A stretch of 64,000 nt of DNA. Source: Micropterix aruncella (lineage: Eukaryota > Arthropoda > Insecta > Lepidoptera > Micropterigidae). Position numbers and translations under genes: made by a program. Below are positions 18,317-29,907 of the stretch, piece after piece; the stretch's first letter is position 1; every line of letters starts with the position of its first letter. Below the pieces are notes generated by a model. The model worked only from the letters and a program-made list of their open reading frames with translations. It was not told where the DNA came from and searched no databases. Where the stretch lies: positions 56,763,672-56,827,671 of the forward strand of contig OX155980.1 of assembly GCA_944548615.1 (NCBI GenBank), written 5' to 3'.

Positions 18317-18990
18317 AGAAGTGTAATGTTTTCCAAGTTCATGTATGTATGTAAATTGTCCATTTCTTTATTCGCCCATAACTTGTAAATGCTTGAACCG
18401 ATTTAGAAGTGTGGTATTGTTAGAATCGTTATGTCATCTTGGATGTCATAGGGTACCAATACTTTCCAAATATCAAATAAATAATTGTCTAAATGTTCGA
18501 ATGTCAATAAATTACGATAAATATATCGTGTTTAACCGACCTAACAGTATCAAATGAAAGGTCTGATTACCACACAGTATCAAATGATATCTATATGGAT
18601 AAATATATACACCAAAAATATTTCTTTAAAAAATAGTTTTATTGCTTGAGAACCGAGGACAAACGACTGCGTGCGACGGCGGCGTTCGGCGCGAGGCTAT
18701 ATAAAGCTTCACGAGAGGCGCGCGATCGTCACGAGATACCATGACCTAGGACAAGGCTGATTCACAGAAAGGACCACTGACTCTTAGAATGCGTAATCGT
18801 CTTTAGGCACTGGATATTTATATAGATAACACGCATCAACAGGGCCGTAACGGAGTTTCTATAAATTGAATTTTGTTTTGAAAAATATTGTTTTAATGAA
18901 GAACGCTATTTTTTTAAAAAACGTGCTTTCAGCTAGAATAACGTTTCTAACAATCCTAAATGCAATAGTTCACTTTTTGTAACTGCAGTC
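18317..18990 (-). repeat. LTR-like repeat K, copy 1
   Basis: On the minus strand, from 18990: 'cgactgcagttacaaaaag', a 'gaaagcacgttttt' segment, 'ctccgttacg', 'gatgcgtgttatct', 'cctaaagacgattac', a GC-rich block containing TTTATATAGC (18700-18710) and then AATAAA (about 18640), followed by an AT-rich part with 'cacttctaaatcggttcaag'. The same modules in the same order are at 48212-48840. A TATA box followed within ~70 bases by AATAAA is LTR-like, but no coding region is attached. Confidence 0.55.
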
Positions 18991-18998
18991 GTGTTTTT

Positions 18999-19587
18999 AA
19001 GCTATTGCATAGCTTTTATCGCGGGCCTAGGCCAGCGCGGCGACCGAATGAAGAAATTTCTTAACGAAAATTAATGATTTTAAACTGATAATTACGTCTA
19101 AACGAGTACTGCTTACGATTCGAAAAAAATATATGTTAAACAAGAACATTTTCCTAATATTTTTAGCTTTGAATATTTTAGATTTTGTTTATATTACATA
19201 GTGTAATTAATTTGTGAAATTAGGTCTAACCGAACACAAAAACGACTACTACGCAAATACTATCTGGCGTATTATTATGAAACCTGCACCATTTTAAAGA
19301 TAATTTAATTATCTATCTTTTTATCTACGATTTTTTTCGAATATTTCGTTTTTTTTGCTTTATTGAATAAAAAATTCGTGCGCGGCGCTCTATCGAAAGA
19401 CGTTTAAATTATTCCGAATCATTTGCTTCCGCAGCCGCAAATGATTCGGAATAATTTCAACGTTTTCCGATAGAGCGCAGTTATCTGATATCAGAAAAAA
19501 TAAAATAAATAAATAATTATAATTGCATAAGTTGTTAAAAATGCTATGCAATAGCTTTACCGTGGCAGTCCCCGAGTGCCACACGTA
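18999..19587 (-). repeat. PAL repeat copy B
   Basis: Runs from AAGCTATTGCATAGC to ...GAGTGCCACACGTA, in reverse orientation relative to copy A. The internal hairpin at about 19385-19480 pairs 'attattccgaatcatttgc' with its near-perfect complement. Both flanks are T-runs. Confidence 0.88.
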
Positions 19588-19711
19588 TTTTTTTAATTTT
19601 TGGTTTTGTTATAGTTTTTAGAGTCAAGACCATTCAGTGACGGCTGGATATTGCGTTAAGCAAAAATCTGATTTTGAATCTTTAAATCTATCGTATTTCG
19701 ATATGTTTTTT

Positions 19712-20300
19712 AAGCTATTGCATAGCTTTTATCGCGGGCCTAGGCCAGCGCGGCGACCGAATGAAGAAATTTCTTAAAGAAAATTAATGATTTTAAACTG
19801 ATAATTACGTCTAAAGGAGTACTGCTTACGATTCGAAAAAAATATATGTTAAACAAGAACATTTTCCTAATATTGTTAGCTTTGAATATTTTAGATTTTG
19901 TTTATATTACATAGTGTAATTAATTTGTGAAATTAGGTCTAACCGAACACAAAAACGACTACTACGCAAATACTATCTGGCGTATTATTATGAAACCTGC
20001 ACCATTTTAAAGATAATTTTATTATCTATCTTTTTATCTACGATTTTTTTTCGAATAATCCGTTTTTTTTGCTTTATCGAATAAAAAATTCGTGCGTGGC
20101 GCTCTATCGGAAGACGTTTAAATTATTCCGAATCATTTGCTACCGCAGCTGCAAATGATTCGGAATAATTTCAACGTTTTCCGATAGAGCGCAGTTATCT
20201 GATATCAGAAAAAATAAAATTAATAAATAATTATATTTGCATAAGTTGTTAAAAATGCTATGCAATAGCTTTACCGCGGCAGTCCCCGAGTGCCACACGT
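19712..20300 (-). repeat. PAL repeat copy C
   Basis: About 97% identical to copy B by eye, same orientation, flanked by T-runs. Internal hairpin at about 20098-20192. Confidence 0.88.
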
Positions 20301-20380
20301 TTTTTTTTATTACGAAAATAGATTAAAACTAGAAGAATCTATGTTATTGAGATACGGCCTTCCTTATTAGGACAAAAAAT

Positions 20381-20963
20381 TACTTGTGGCACTCGGGGAC
20401 TGCCGCGGTAAAGCTATTGCATAGCATTTTTAACAACTTATGCAATTATAATTATTTATTTATTTTATTTTTTCTGATATCAGATAACTGCGCTCTATCG
20501 GAAAACGTCGAAATTATTCCGAATCATCTGCGGAAGCAAATGATTCGGAATAATTTAAACCTCTTTCGATAGAGCGCCGCGCACGAATTTTTTATTCGAT
20601 AAAGCAAAAAAAAGGATTATTCAAAAAAAAATCGTAGATAAAAAGATAGATAATTAAATTATCTTTAAAATGGTCCAGGTTTCATAATAATACGCCAGAT
20701 AGTATTTGCGTAGTAGTCGTTTTTTTGTTCAGTTAGACCTAATTTCACAAATTAATTACACTATGTAAAATAAACAAAATCTAAAATATTCAAAGCTAAG
20801 AATATTAGGAAAATATTCTTGTTTAACATATATTTTTTTCGAATCGTAAACAGCACTCGTTTAGACGTAATTATCAGTTTAAAATCATTAATTTTCGTTA
20901 AGAAATTTCTTCATTCGGTCGCCGCGCTGGCCTAGGCCCGCGATAAAAGCTATGCAATAGCTT
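20381..20963 (+). repeat. PAL repeat copy D
   Basis: Opposite orientation to B and C. The internal hairpin at 20490-20580 has a shortened loop. It shows the intact 'aaatcgTAgataaaaag' site that the pogo element occupied in copy A. Confidence 0.88.
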
Positions 20964-21091
20964 AAAAATATAAACAGTAGTTATTTGTCTTACGAAATTT
21001 TATATAATTAATAAATTTTATTTTATTAATAAATACAATCGAAATTACCATGGAAATCACCAACCGGCTCGGGCCTATCATAATATTATTA

Positions 21092-21793
21092 TTACACTTC
21101 TGGAGGAATAGCGGTGGACTCCGGGCTAACGACCGGCTGTGTTAGGGCTTTAGAACAGCTGTGTTGCCATACGTGAGCGTACACCTTACCCTCTTTTCGA
21201 AGCCATAAAGTTTAAGATGCGGAAATCGCGGTTTTACATATTTTTTGTAGGAAGGAGTTGATTCTTTCCCTGGAGAGACCAAGATCTTTGAAGAGGTGAA
21301 ATAGAGATTAGGCTGGCAGGTCACGAGCGCCACCTTCGACCTCGAGGATGTGAACAGTGAAGCCGTTCCGGGTGACGGCATTTGCGAAATCATAGTATTT
21401 ACTTAACTCGAGGTCTTTTGGGATATTTGGTTTCCATGGAACAGTTAATCCTACAATCAGTGCCATCTTCCGAGATATGGGGTCAAAGGTCATATCTGGA
21501 AGGAGGACAGACCATTCAAGACCTTCAGGGAATTAATACTGCATATATACCTTATTTACTTTCAGAAACCAGTCTGATGCTTTCTCGGCTAATGAGAAAA
21601 GTGCGAATATTGGAGCGGAATGTTTTTCTTTGCCTTTAAACCCATCCCGCACTAATTTTATTGTGGGTTTGTAGGTTTGTAGGGTACTGTCATGCCCTTG
21701 CTCCTTAGATTTTTAGAAACGAGCCATTGAGAGGCCAATTACCCCTAGAATAACAGCAAGGATGTTGTCACTGCGGTAAGTGTACCGATCTCA
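21092..21793 (-). pseudogene. Retroelement ORF C-terminal fragment
   Basis: The minus strand reads, across two frames, 'MALIVGLTVPWKPNIP', 'KYYDFANAVTRNGFTVHILE', 'FKDLGLSRERINSFLQK' and 'SPESTAIPPEV' before the stop at 21092-21094. The 'ALIVxLTVPW...NI..KYxxL..' pattern resembles the C-terminal region of certain LINE or retroelement polyproteins, but I cannot name the family with certainty. Frame changes near 21310 and in-frame stops indicate decay. Its upstream side is bounded by a hAT insertion. Confidence 0.45.
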
Positions 21794-21801
21794 ATTTAGA
21801 G

Positions 21802-22468
21802 CAGAGATACCCAAACTTTTTGGTCCCGTAGACCACTTCAATTTTTCCATAGACCCCCTGCAGCTGCGTGATGTTGAATTTTCCTAAAATTACTAACTTT
21901 AAATGTGTTTTTGACAGCTGGCAGATTATCGATCCTTTACATAGGGTTTTTGGTAAAGTGGATAGATGTAAAACATGTACAATTTTTAGTCATTCATTTC
22001 TCGGTGTCCTCGACCTTGAAGTATAAAGCATTTAAGAAAGCCGCACATAACTGCACATGTAGCACTATCTTCTCGCTCCCTCCGGTACCCATTGAAGCGC
22101 ATTTTTTTCACATATATCACTTCCACCTCCCCTCTTTAGTCATGTGCACTGGTCTCCTCAATCGGATAATAATGCAATCTAAGTTGTTGATTTTCTTTCA
22201 TGTTATTTGTGACGCTGGCGTTTTTTATTGATATTATTATAAGTTTAAAATACTATGCTGTACACATATTCTGTTTTAGAAGTAATACGACATTGACGAA
22301 TTGCCTAAACGTTTATAATGACCTGCCTTAATGGTGTCCGCTAACGTGGACTCCCATTGACATTTTGTGCAGCCCGATTTTTTTTCTCGCTTACATGAAC
22401 CCCCTGTAATTCGAAATCGACCTCTGGGGGTCCATATAGACCACTTTGAGGCACTTTGGGAATCACTG
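21802..22468. mobile_element. Non-autonomous hAT element
   Basis: Ends CAGAGATACCCAAA (left) and the complement of TTTGGGAATCACTG (right), giving CAGNGATNCCCAAA termini typical of hAT elements. Perfect 8-bp target duplications ATTTAGAG lie at 21794-21801 and 22469-22476. The second-level motif 'tagaccactt' is also inverted near both ends. At 667 bp it has no transposase; a 108-codon open frame inside has no recognisable domain. Confidence 0.92.
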
Positions 22469-22476
22469 ATTTAGAG

Positions 22477-23690
22477 CATACTTTCTGCCAGATGAAATAT
22501 GTATCTACGTTTGCCACCCGGTCCCGAATGAGGCTACAAATTTACACTGCGAATTACCGCTAACGTCATACAGAGGCCAATCAAGCGACCTCGAATCTGA
22601 AACAAGCCTGGGGGATGGACGCCACGGAAAAGAAACTGATGGAAAACATCGACACCGGAAGCGGTAAAGCGCCCATCACGCTAGGCATGCGCATTTCATT
22701 GAAACGATCTAATCTTTTTTTAATTTAACATCTATTTCCAACTATCTGAACTGTTATAAAATTTTAATTACATTAAATTTCGAATTACAACTTTATACAA
22801 CCAAAAAATAAACAGCAAAACTGTTCTAGGGGCAATTATGAATCTGTGGATTCTCCTTGATATAAAAATGAGTGAACTTTTATATGTATATTAAAATGTA
22901 CGCTTAAAAAGTCAAACATGCGTGCTATATATAAAGTCAACGAAATCTAAGCCGGCGTCTTTGAGATTACGCACAGCCCTCATTATTAGCCGTTGATAGT
23001 AACATTTTCGCACGTATTCGTACTTGCGTATTGTTTTATAATTATACCTCATAATTTAAACCAATAAGAATTTGCAAATTCAATCGAACTGCGCGTACGG
23101 GCAGACATGATCCAAAATAATACTGGATCATGACATAGTATAAACGTTTATACAAATAGAAACCAGCTTTTTTTAAAAGGAGCGAAACCAAATTTTGATT
23201 ATTACTTTGAATAAGCAGCGATATTAAAATTAGTGTTGAAAACGTCATCCCGAAATACTACGAACACGAGGCAACAACAATCAATTGAAAGCTGTATTGG
23301 AACAGTATTTGGTATACTGTGGTAGCAGTGATGGAGGCGGTACTACTGGCAGTTACTTTGCGGCGGCATCACATCCACGCAGGTAATCCAACAACGAAAC
23401 GACGATTAAGAAAAAATAATAACATGACAGCTTTGATGTACCCAGACTACTGCTCGCGAATATAGTAGCATACTATACATACTTACTTACAATTGACAGT
23501 ACGATTCCTGTTAGCGACAATTCAATAGTATGCACACGACATTATGTATAAATGTTATTATACTGATGGAACGTGCCAACAATATAATGTGGCTGAAAAA
23601 AAACCAATAATATCTATATCAGTTTGCGCTCGATATGTTTAAAACACAACTGATACCTTTTTTAGGTAACTAAGTGGTTACAAATGCCCT
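22477..23690. other. Intergenic, possible continuation of the retroelement fragment
   Basis: 22477-22720 is more GC-rich than its surroundings and open in one plus frame, but I recognise no domain. It may be further retroelement sequence separated by the hAT insertion. 22720-23690 is AT-rich with no gene recognised. At 23331 a short frame (MEAVLLAV...) runs for about 43 codons without identifiable homology. Confidence 0.4.
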
Positions 23691-24035
23691 TCTCTTCACA
23701 ACCTAAATTTACCCTCCAAATATCTGTTTCCCAATCTTTCTCCTACCCTCCCCTCCCTTCCCTCCCCCCCGACTCCCCTGCCCCCCTTTTACCCCTCTTC
23801 CTCCCCAATCCTCCCTTTTACTCCCTCCAAAAACTCCCTTCTCCCCCTCCCTCCCCCTCCCAATCCTCCCCCTCCCATCACATCCCTCCCTCACCCTCCC
23901 AACCCTCACCTCCAAACCCTCCTCTTCCAAACCCTCCCTCTCCGCTCACATTCCCTTCCTTTCCCTTCCCTAACTTCCCCCACCCTCTCCCCACCCCAGC
24001 CCTCCCCTCCCCTTCCCCACCCTTCCCTCCTTTAT
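23691..24035. repeat. C/T-rich low-complexity block
   Basis: Nearly pure CCCTCC-type pyrimidine sequence on the plus strand for about 345 bases. Open frames here come from composition only. Confidence 0.9.
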
Positions 24036-24286
24036 TTCCGTGAAATGTTTTAGTTTATTTTTTATTATTTGTGATAATAATTTATTTGCTTATTTTCTCG
24101 GCACCGTTGTTTACGTGTCCGGGCGAGGTTAGGACACGTATCTCCAAAAGTATATAGCCTGGATGGCCTTGTCGTTTGTTCAAAATTTATTTAATTTGAA
24201 AACCCCGTAAGGAGATAGGTCTTACAATTAATATAATATTTATAATTCTAATATCGTAATAATATCTGCCGACCACCTTACCTACT
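24036..24286. other. Intergenic, no gene seen
   Basis: AT-rich. Contains 'gttaggacacgtatctcc'. Nothing recognised. Confidence 0.4.
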
Positions 24287-25077
24287 ACTAGCTGTTGCCC
24301 GCGACTTCGCTTCGCGTAAAGTTTCGAATCGATTTGTTAATTTATGTAGGGTGGCGTTTATTTGCCGCTTTAGACGCTACCTTTAGATATATAGTAAAAG
24401 ACGTCCCTCCTCAGATGCACTCTACATAGGCCTGCGCGTCTTGTTCCTCGCAACCCGCGCCGCCTTTCGCTGAACGCTGACCTTGCTAGGCCAGCAGGCG
24501 TCGCCGCCGCCTGCTATGTATTTCGGGGTGCTTGTACGCGTTACTAATTTCATGATATCTCTATAACTATACCACCTAAAAGCTTTTTATCTTTATTAGC
24601 CACCCGTGGTAATGGAATAATTTATTTTGATAATGATTCTTAATTTATTGGTAATGTCTTCAACAAACACTGCCTATTTATTTTTATTATTTTTTTGATA
24701 TATAAAAGCAGATATTTGAACTTAAATATAAAAGTCTGATATATGCCGTCGCTGACTTTTTTATATATCTCTCTAAGGCCGATGTTTTGGTCATATATTG
24801 TTTTCACATATATTAAACCGTTTCGTCAGCGCACGCCGATAAAGCAACTCACCAGCTCATTTTTATCCGATTTGATTTACAAATATCATGATTTAGTATT
24901 GAAAACAAATATTTATCACAATAAATTGTAGCCTATAGCAGTCACCGATAATAGAGCTTTCCATTAGTGAAAGAATTTAGAAATCGGATGAGTAGTTTCA
25001 GAGATACCAACAATCTAGTCAAACATACAAAATCATACAAACTTACAAACATTACTTCTTTACAATATTAGTATAGA
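24287..25077 (+). repeat. Widespread insect interspersed repeat
   Basis: Begins 'ctagctgttgcccgcgactt', ends 'acaatattagtatagata', and has 'aatcggatgagtagtttc' plus an 'aaacatacaaa' series before the end. These landmarks are typical of a very abundant lepidopteran-type interspersed repeat (family knowledge; its name is not asserted). About 790 bp and non-coding. 24420-24540 is a GC-rich segment. Confidence 0.65.
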
Positions 25078-25194
25078 TAATATTATCACACCTAAAAATG
25101 TAAAATTCAGCCAAATAATTTTATTCATAATCTAGAAAAAATATAAAAAATACAGAATATAAAAAAACGTAAATTTTACGTTTATACAAGGTTT

Positions 25195-25380
25195 TATTAA
25201 ATCGGAGACTATCGAGGTTGTTTCACATTTCGAATAAGATAAAAAAATGAATTTACCTTTTGAAGTTTGTAACACCCGACATTTCGGCGACTTTGAAGCC
25301 GCCGTTGTCTAGGGTAGACTTCCCTAGTCAACGGCGGCTGCAACGTCGCCGAAACGTCAAGTGTTACAAGCTTCAGCTGT
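25195..25380. repeat. Foldback repeat FB with hairpin
   Basis: The left part matches 888-1027. The core forms an inverted repeat: 'gccgccgttg' (25301-25310) against 'caacggcggc' (25328-25337), extended outward by 'gtaacacccgacatttcgg' against 'cgaaacgtcaagtgttac'. The arms are about 50 bases with a loop around 'tagggtagacttccct'. Confidence 0.7.
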
Positions 25381-25385
25381 TTATA

Positions 25386-26070
25386 ACAAAGTTTTATTTA
25401 AAATTTAGAATTTAGAACAAGACGCAAACAGCATTTCAACCCCTTCATTGTCATCTACCATCTAACTTTTTCTTTTATTAAAAATATACAGTATAACATA
25501 TACAAATATACGTAATAAAATATAAACATGAACATAATAAAACACACAAACATAATAAAATACACAAACATAATATTTAAAAAATAAATAATGATTGCAA
25601 AGCCAATGATGTTTTAAGTTATTACCAATATTAAATGCCAGGAAAGTAAAAGGAATACCACAAGAGTTTTGAGATTTTTAAACTTATAAGTACGCTATAT
25701 ATGTGTATAAGGGTGTTGGTTTATGGGTGATTGTGTATCTTTGAGTGATGTAGATCGTATATGCATATATATGTAGGGTGTATGTGCGTGTGAGTGCATG
25801 TGAATACGGGTGCTAACTCAATTCAATCTGATTTGAGCTCTAGATTATTACGGATCTCCTTAACAAAGGACCGACTACTGACGTAATTACATAAGTCAAT
25901 TTCGTTAAAGCCTACATTGCAAAGCCTACAAAACAGAAATATTTTGACACGTCCAAGAGCGGTTTTTAGCCACCAATTGGACACGACGTAAATGTAATGT
26001 AAATGTAATGTAATTGTATGCATGCATAGCACGTGGCAATGACGAATTGACACCATAATTTGTGTTACAC
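25386..26070. other. Intergenic, no gene seen
   Basis: AT-rich, with a reiterated 'aaacataataaaa' segment at 25510-25580 and a TG-rich segment at 25700-25810. No gene recognised. Confidence 0.45.
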
Positions 26071-26319
26071 CTAGGGTTGTGAAAAGTATATAAATTGCGC
26101 CGGAGTCGGAAAGGCGCTCGTATGCTTACCCACCTTCTGAGGTATGGACCCTTCTGCTCACATTTAAATTATATGTTAATATTTGCGTATAACACATGTC
26201 CTGGGATATGGACTGTCCATGGTTGGACAGTCTATATCCGATATACAATGACTGTAGATCGCTACTTTACCACTTGCTTGCTATGTGTGTTAGAAAGTTC
26301 ACGAAGGCGACCTTAAATC
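26071..26319. other. Short inverted repeat, otherwise nothing
   Basis: At about 26203-26240, 'ggatatggactgtcca' is followed by its approximate inverse 'tggacagtctatatcc', a hairpin with a 4-base loop. No gene recognised. Confidence 0.45.
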
Positions 26320-26592
26320 ACAAGGTGGAATAGTGGTAAGGTCACCCGATCTTACATTGTAAGGTTCCGGATTCGATTCCCGGCTGGGTCACCATTTTCC
26401 GTTGGGATCAAATTAACGGAATTGCATTTTCAATACTGTCGATGGAATGCAATAACAAGACACACACTTACACACATGTTACACGCACACATACATATAA
26501 CACGTCATAGTAGGGTTGGTTGTAAGAGATTGTCATATGACAATAAGCCCGCCCATTGTAACATTTCACAATAAAGAGTATAAACAAATCAG
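26320..26592 (+). repeat. tRNA-derived SINE
   Basis: A tRNA-like head at 26321-26392 has an A-box-like TGGAATAGTGG (26325-26335) and a B-box-like GGATTCGATTCC (26369-26380), and ends GGGTCACCA. The acceptor stem does not close, so it is not a functional tRNA gene. A tRNA-unrelated body and an 'aataaagagta' tail follow. Such SINEs use the internal Pol III promoter and LINE machinery (family knowledge). Confidence 0.65.
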
Positions 26593-27480
26593 AGTTTAAA
26601 TGCGCCACGACAATGTATTATTAGCCCTTAAATGTGAACTGATGATGCATCCCCTTGAACCACGTCTAAAGCACGCACCCTGTTTTTTATGTTAGTTTTG
26701 AAAAACTAAGCATAAACTAATACATCGCCGGTTCCACTGCGATAAAGTCCCAATTTGACCCTAAATAAAGTGTCACCGCAAGGCGAGCATCCGCACTGAC
26801 ATTTTCACTAAATATTTACACGTTCGGAAGATTAAATTCAATTGCGAGCGATTAAATTCAATTGCGCAGCAGTGAATTTAATAACGTATAGCCGCTTCGA
26901 GGCTTCTAAATCATATATCGTTCACCCCGAAGCAACGGCTACCCACTGCTGGCTAAACTACGACACGCCAACGTCCATTTCACATCGATTGCCTTAGGAG
27001 CACAAGTTTTTATGTTCAAAATGACAATATTTTTTTTATTTTTGATTTGACAGAATTTTAGATGAAAGCATCCAAATTATTAGGTTATGAAGACGAATTT
27101 TATTACGTAGTTGATCGATTATTGGAGAACAAAAAGCGTAGATTTTGAATTGAGAGCCACATGGAGTATCGATATATTCATGGATATTAGTTACTTTAAA
27201 TCAATACCTAACGAGATGAAAATTTTCTAAATTATTTCAAATAAATTTGATTAACAAGGACACAATTTGATGAAGTACACGAGCTTATTAAAGGTAATAT
27301 TCAAAAGCGAAACACAAGATTTCGAGAACCTTTAGATTCTAGTTAGATTTTGGCAATCGCTCTCAGATAAGGTAATTGAATAATTAATCAATTATTGTTT
27401 TAATAATGTTTTACTTTCCAGAGCTAGGGATAGTATTGTGAACGCCTAAAAAAAATATTTCGTGAAGAAGACTGATATAT
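26593..27480. other. Intergenic, no gene seen
   Basis: AT-rich, with one short direct repeat at 26836-26868 ('gattaaattcaattgcg' twice). No gene recognised. Confidence 0.45.
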
Positions 27481-27483
27481 ATA

Positions 27484-27720
27484 CATTTTGACCGCCCCCC
27501 CCCCTTCCCTCCGAGACGATTAGGACAATTTCCAGACTGAAGTGTCTGTGAGTCTGTATGTCTGTGTATATGTGTGTATTTCTCCACGATAACGCTGAAA
27601 CATCATCCGGTTGAGCTGAAATTTAGCATGCAGGCATCATTCATTCGGCCATGGCAAGAGTTGAAAAAATTGTAGTTGAAATCAGTACTCGGCCATGTTG
27701 GCCCGAAATCACGTTGTAAA
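27484..27720. repeat. Dispersed repeat, inverse copy of 195-340
   Basis: A poly-C run (27494-27505) leads into a TG/CT-rich stretch and then 'tttctccacgataacgctga', 'ttgagctgaaattt', 'gcatgcaggcatca' and 'catggcaagagttg', which is the reverse complement of the repeat near the start of the window. Confidence 0.6.
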
Positions 27721-27949
27721 TTATTTATATAAGAGCGACGTATACATATACGTTGGTGGGACTATCTCGTATACGAGCGACGCATTTTTTTTCATTACCG
27801 CCGTATTTAAGAAAATACTACATCATTTTTGGAAAAATACAATTTTCATACCACGAAAATACTACGAAAACATGCGACGCTCGAACGGTAGGTACATTTA
27901 AATTATAAGTTTATTTTTGCGTATATATTGCGCAATTCCATTTTTATTT

Positions 27950-28640
27950 CAGACGAAAATGTTCTTTTTCATCCGTGGGTTTCAATGCCACCTTATCTAG
28001 AGTGCTTTAACTTCGAATAAGGTTAACCAAGTACTCAGGATGCGTCAAGCTATGGACTAAAATAATCTTCTCCTTCTGATTTTCTTCTTCCGATATTCTT
28101 ATTCTTTTCTTGGCTCCTACCTGCTTTTATCTAGAGTGCTTTAATACCAAAGTGCTCAGGGCGTAAAAAGTTTCGGACGAAAATGATTTTGTTCTTCCGA
28201 TATTGTTCTTCTTTCGTGAGTTTCTATCGCGCTATGGCGCGATAGTGCTTTAACTTTGAAGAAGATAGACCAAGTACTCAGGATGTATAAAATTTCAGAC
28301 TAAAATATTCTTCTTTTTTTGTGGGTTCATCTCCCGCCTTATCTAGGCTAGACTGCTTTAAAAGGTACCTAGTTACTCAGAATGTGTAAAGTTTCAGATG
28401 AACACATTCTTCTTCTTCCGATATTTTTCTTCTTCCATTCTGTGGGTTACTATTCCGTTTAATCTAGAGTAATTTAATAGATACCCAATTACTCAGAGTG
28501 TATAAAATTGCAGTGGAAAATATTCTTCTTTTTCTGATATTCTAATTCTTGCGTGGGTCCATATACCGCTTTATATAGAGTGCCTAAATAGTTAGCTAAA
28601 TACTTGAAATACATAAAGTTTCGGACGAAAATACATTCGC
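27950..28640. repeat. Diverged minisatellite, ~110-120 bp unit
   Basis: At least six degenerate tandem units share 'gtgggt(t/c)...ttatctagagtgcttta', 'caagtactcag(g/a)atg', 'aaagtttcagac(g/t)aaaat' and 'ttcttcttccgatattcttcttc'. Units start near 27975, 28125, 28215, 28318, 28440 and 28550. Identity between units is roughly 65-80% by eye. Confidence 0.75.
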
Positions 28641-28725
28641 TATCGGGAAGGAGGGGGGGGGGGGTGAAGGGGAGTATCCACATGAATCTGTACTTGGCTA
28701 CTTTCCGGGAAAGTCCTGGGGTAAC
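28641..28725. repeat. G-run and repeat-edge motif
   Basis: An 'ggagggggggggggt' run is followed by tactttccgggaaagtc at 28699-28715, the same edge motif as at 489-505. Confidence 0.5.
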
Positions 28726-29382
28726 ACATAATTTTTATTTTTTAACACATAACACACATTGTATTTTTTCTTTGTGAAATAATTTCGGAAGACAATATAC
28801 TTGGCTTTGAGGCAGAAGTTGTACATTGTTATCTGAGTGGGAGACATGGCAGCTTCGTCCCATACCACTCGCCAATGTTTTCCATCTCTCTCCGTCTTGT
28901 GGCGTAGCAGATAAGCATCTCGCGCGCCCCGCGCGCCCCGCACGCCCAGCGCGATATGCTACTACAGCATGCACGTTTATTTCACGGGAAGCTGATTCAC
29001 AATATCTACAATCTAATTCTTAAAATCGTCACAACTATAAACATATACTATTTCTTTTGTCAATTTTCGTAATAAAAACAACTATCTGAAACCGTCGAGA
29101 TCAAGGTGAGTTTATTGACATTGATGTTTCAAAAATAAACGGAAACCTTTTTTTTTATTTATGAACAAATAATATTTCTTTGGATTATTGCGTTGCGGTG
29201 CCTTGCTCATTTGATCTACGACCAGGAATGTCACTAAGGTCTTGGAGAAAACGAACAGCAACAATCGAAGAGCGGAGCGTAAGTGATATGACATATGTTT
29301 TTTACTCAATAAGTTATTAACTACCTAGAGTAAAACAATCGGTTGTGTCACCCCTGGATTTTCTCGGCAAGCAGACAATCCC
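28726..29382. other. Intergenic, no gene seen
   Basis: Contains a GC-rich stretch of 'cgcgccccgc' repeats at 28920-28950. No gene recognised. Confidence 0.4.
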
Positions 29383-29640
29383 CTTCGCGCTCCAATCCCC
29401 CCCCCCCCCTTCTTCCCCCCTCCCCTTCTTTCCACCCCCCCTTAAACTGCCCCTCCCCTTCACCCCCCCCCCACCCTATCCGCCCCTACCATTATCCTTC
29501 TCCCAACCCTCTCTCTCACTCTCTACCTTTCTCCCCCCAATCCCCCTCTTCCTACCCCCAACTACCGCCCACCCAACTACCTACTCCTCTCGCCCACCCT
29601 TCACCCCTACCACACTATACCACCTGATCCCCGCCTCTGC
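29383..29640. repeat. C-rich low-complexity block
   Basis: Poly-C and CCCTTCC-type sequence, similar in kind to 23691-24035. Open frames here come from composition. Confidence 0.9.
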
Positions 29641-29707
29641 CCTGCCGGGCCCAGCGCGGAAATTCAACAAATGGCACTATCAATTTTCATAGTTAATGAC
29701 TCGAACT

Positions 29708-29907
29708 NNNNNNNNNNNNNNNNNNNNNNNNNNNNNNNNNNNNNNNNNNNNNNNNNNNNNNNNNNNNNNNNNNNNNNNNNNNNNNNNNNNNNNNNNNNNN
29801 NNNNNNNNNNNNNNNNNNNNNNNNNNNNNNNNNNNNNNNNNNNNNNNNNNNNNNNNNNNNNNNNNNNNNNNNNNNNNNNNNNNNNNNNNNNNNNNNNNNN
29901 NNNNNNN
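29708..29907. other. Assembly gap (200 N)
   Basis: Exactly 200 undetermined bases, a typical fixed-size scaffold gap. The gap interrupts the left terminal inverted repeat of the element that follows. Confidence 0.99.

Noticed and set aside
18640..18780. TATA-containing GC-rich block as a host promoter
   Set aside because: The same block recurs with its flanks at 48.2-48.8 kb, so it belongs to a repeat; no coding sequence follows.
21905..22231. 108-codon open frame in the hAT element as a transposase
   Set aside because: Hydrophobic random-like composition, far too short, and no hAT dimerisation or catalytic motif.
23331..23460. Short frame resembling a transposase N-terminus
   Set aside because: Only about 43 codons, no clear domain, no inverted repeats nearby.
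23684..24043. Pro/Ser-rich 119-codon open frame
   Set aside because: It lies wholly in C/T-rich low-complexity sequence; similar frames at 29343-29692 have the same cause.
26321..26392. Possible functional tRNA gene
   Set aside because: A- and B-box-like motifs are present but the acceptor stem does not pair and a SINE body with a tail follows.
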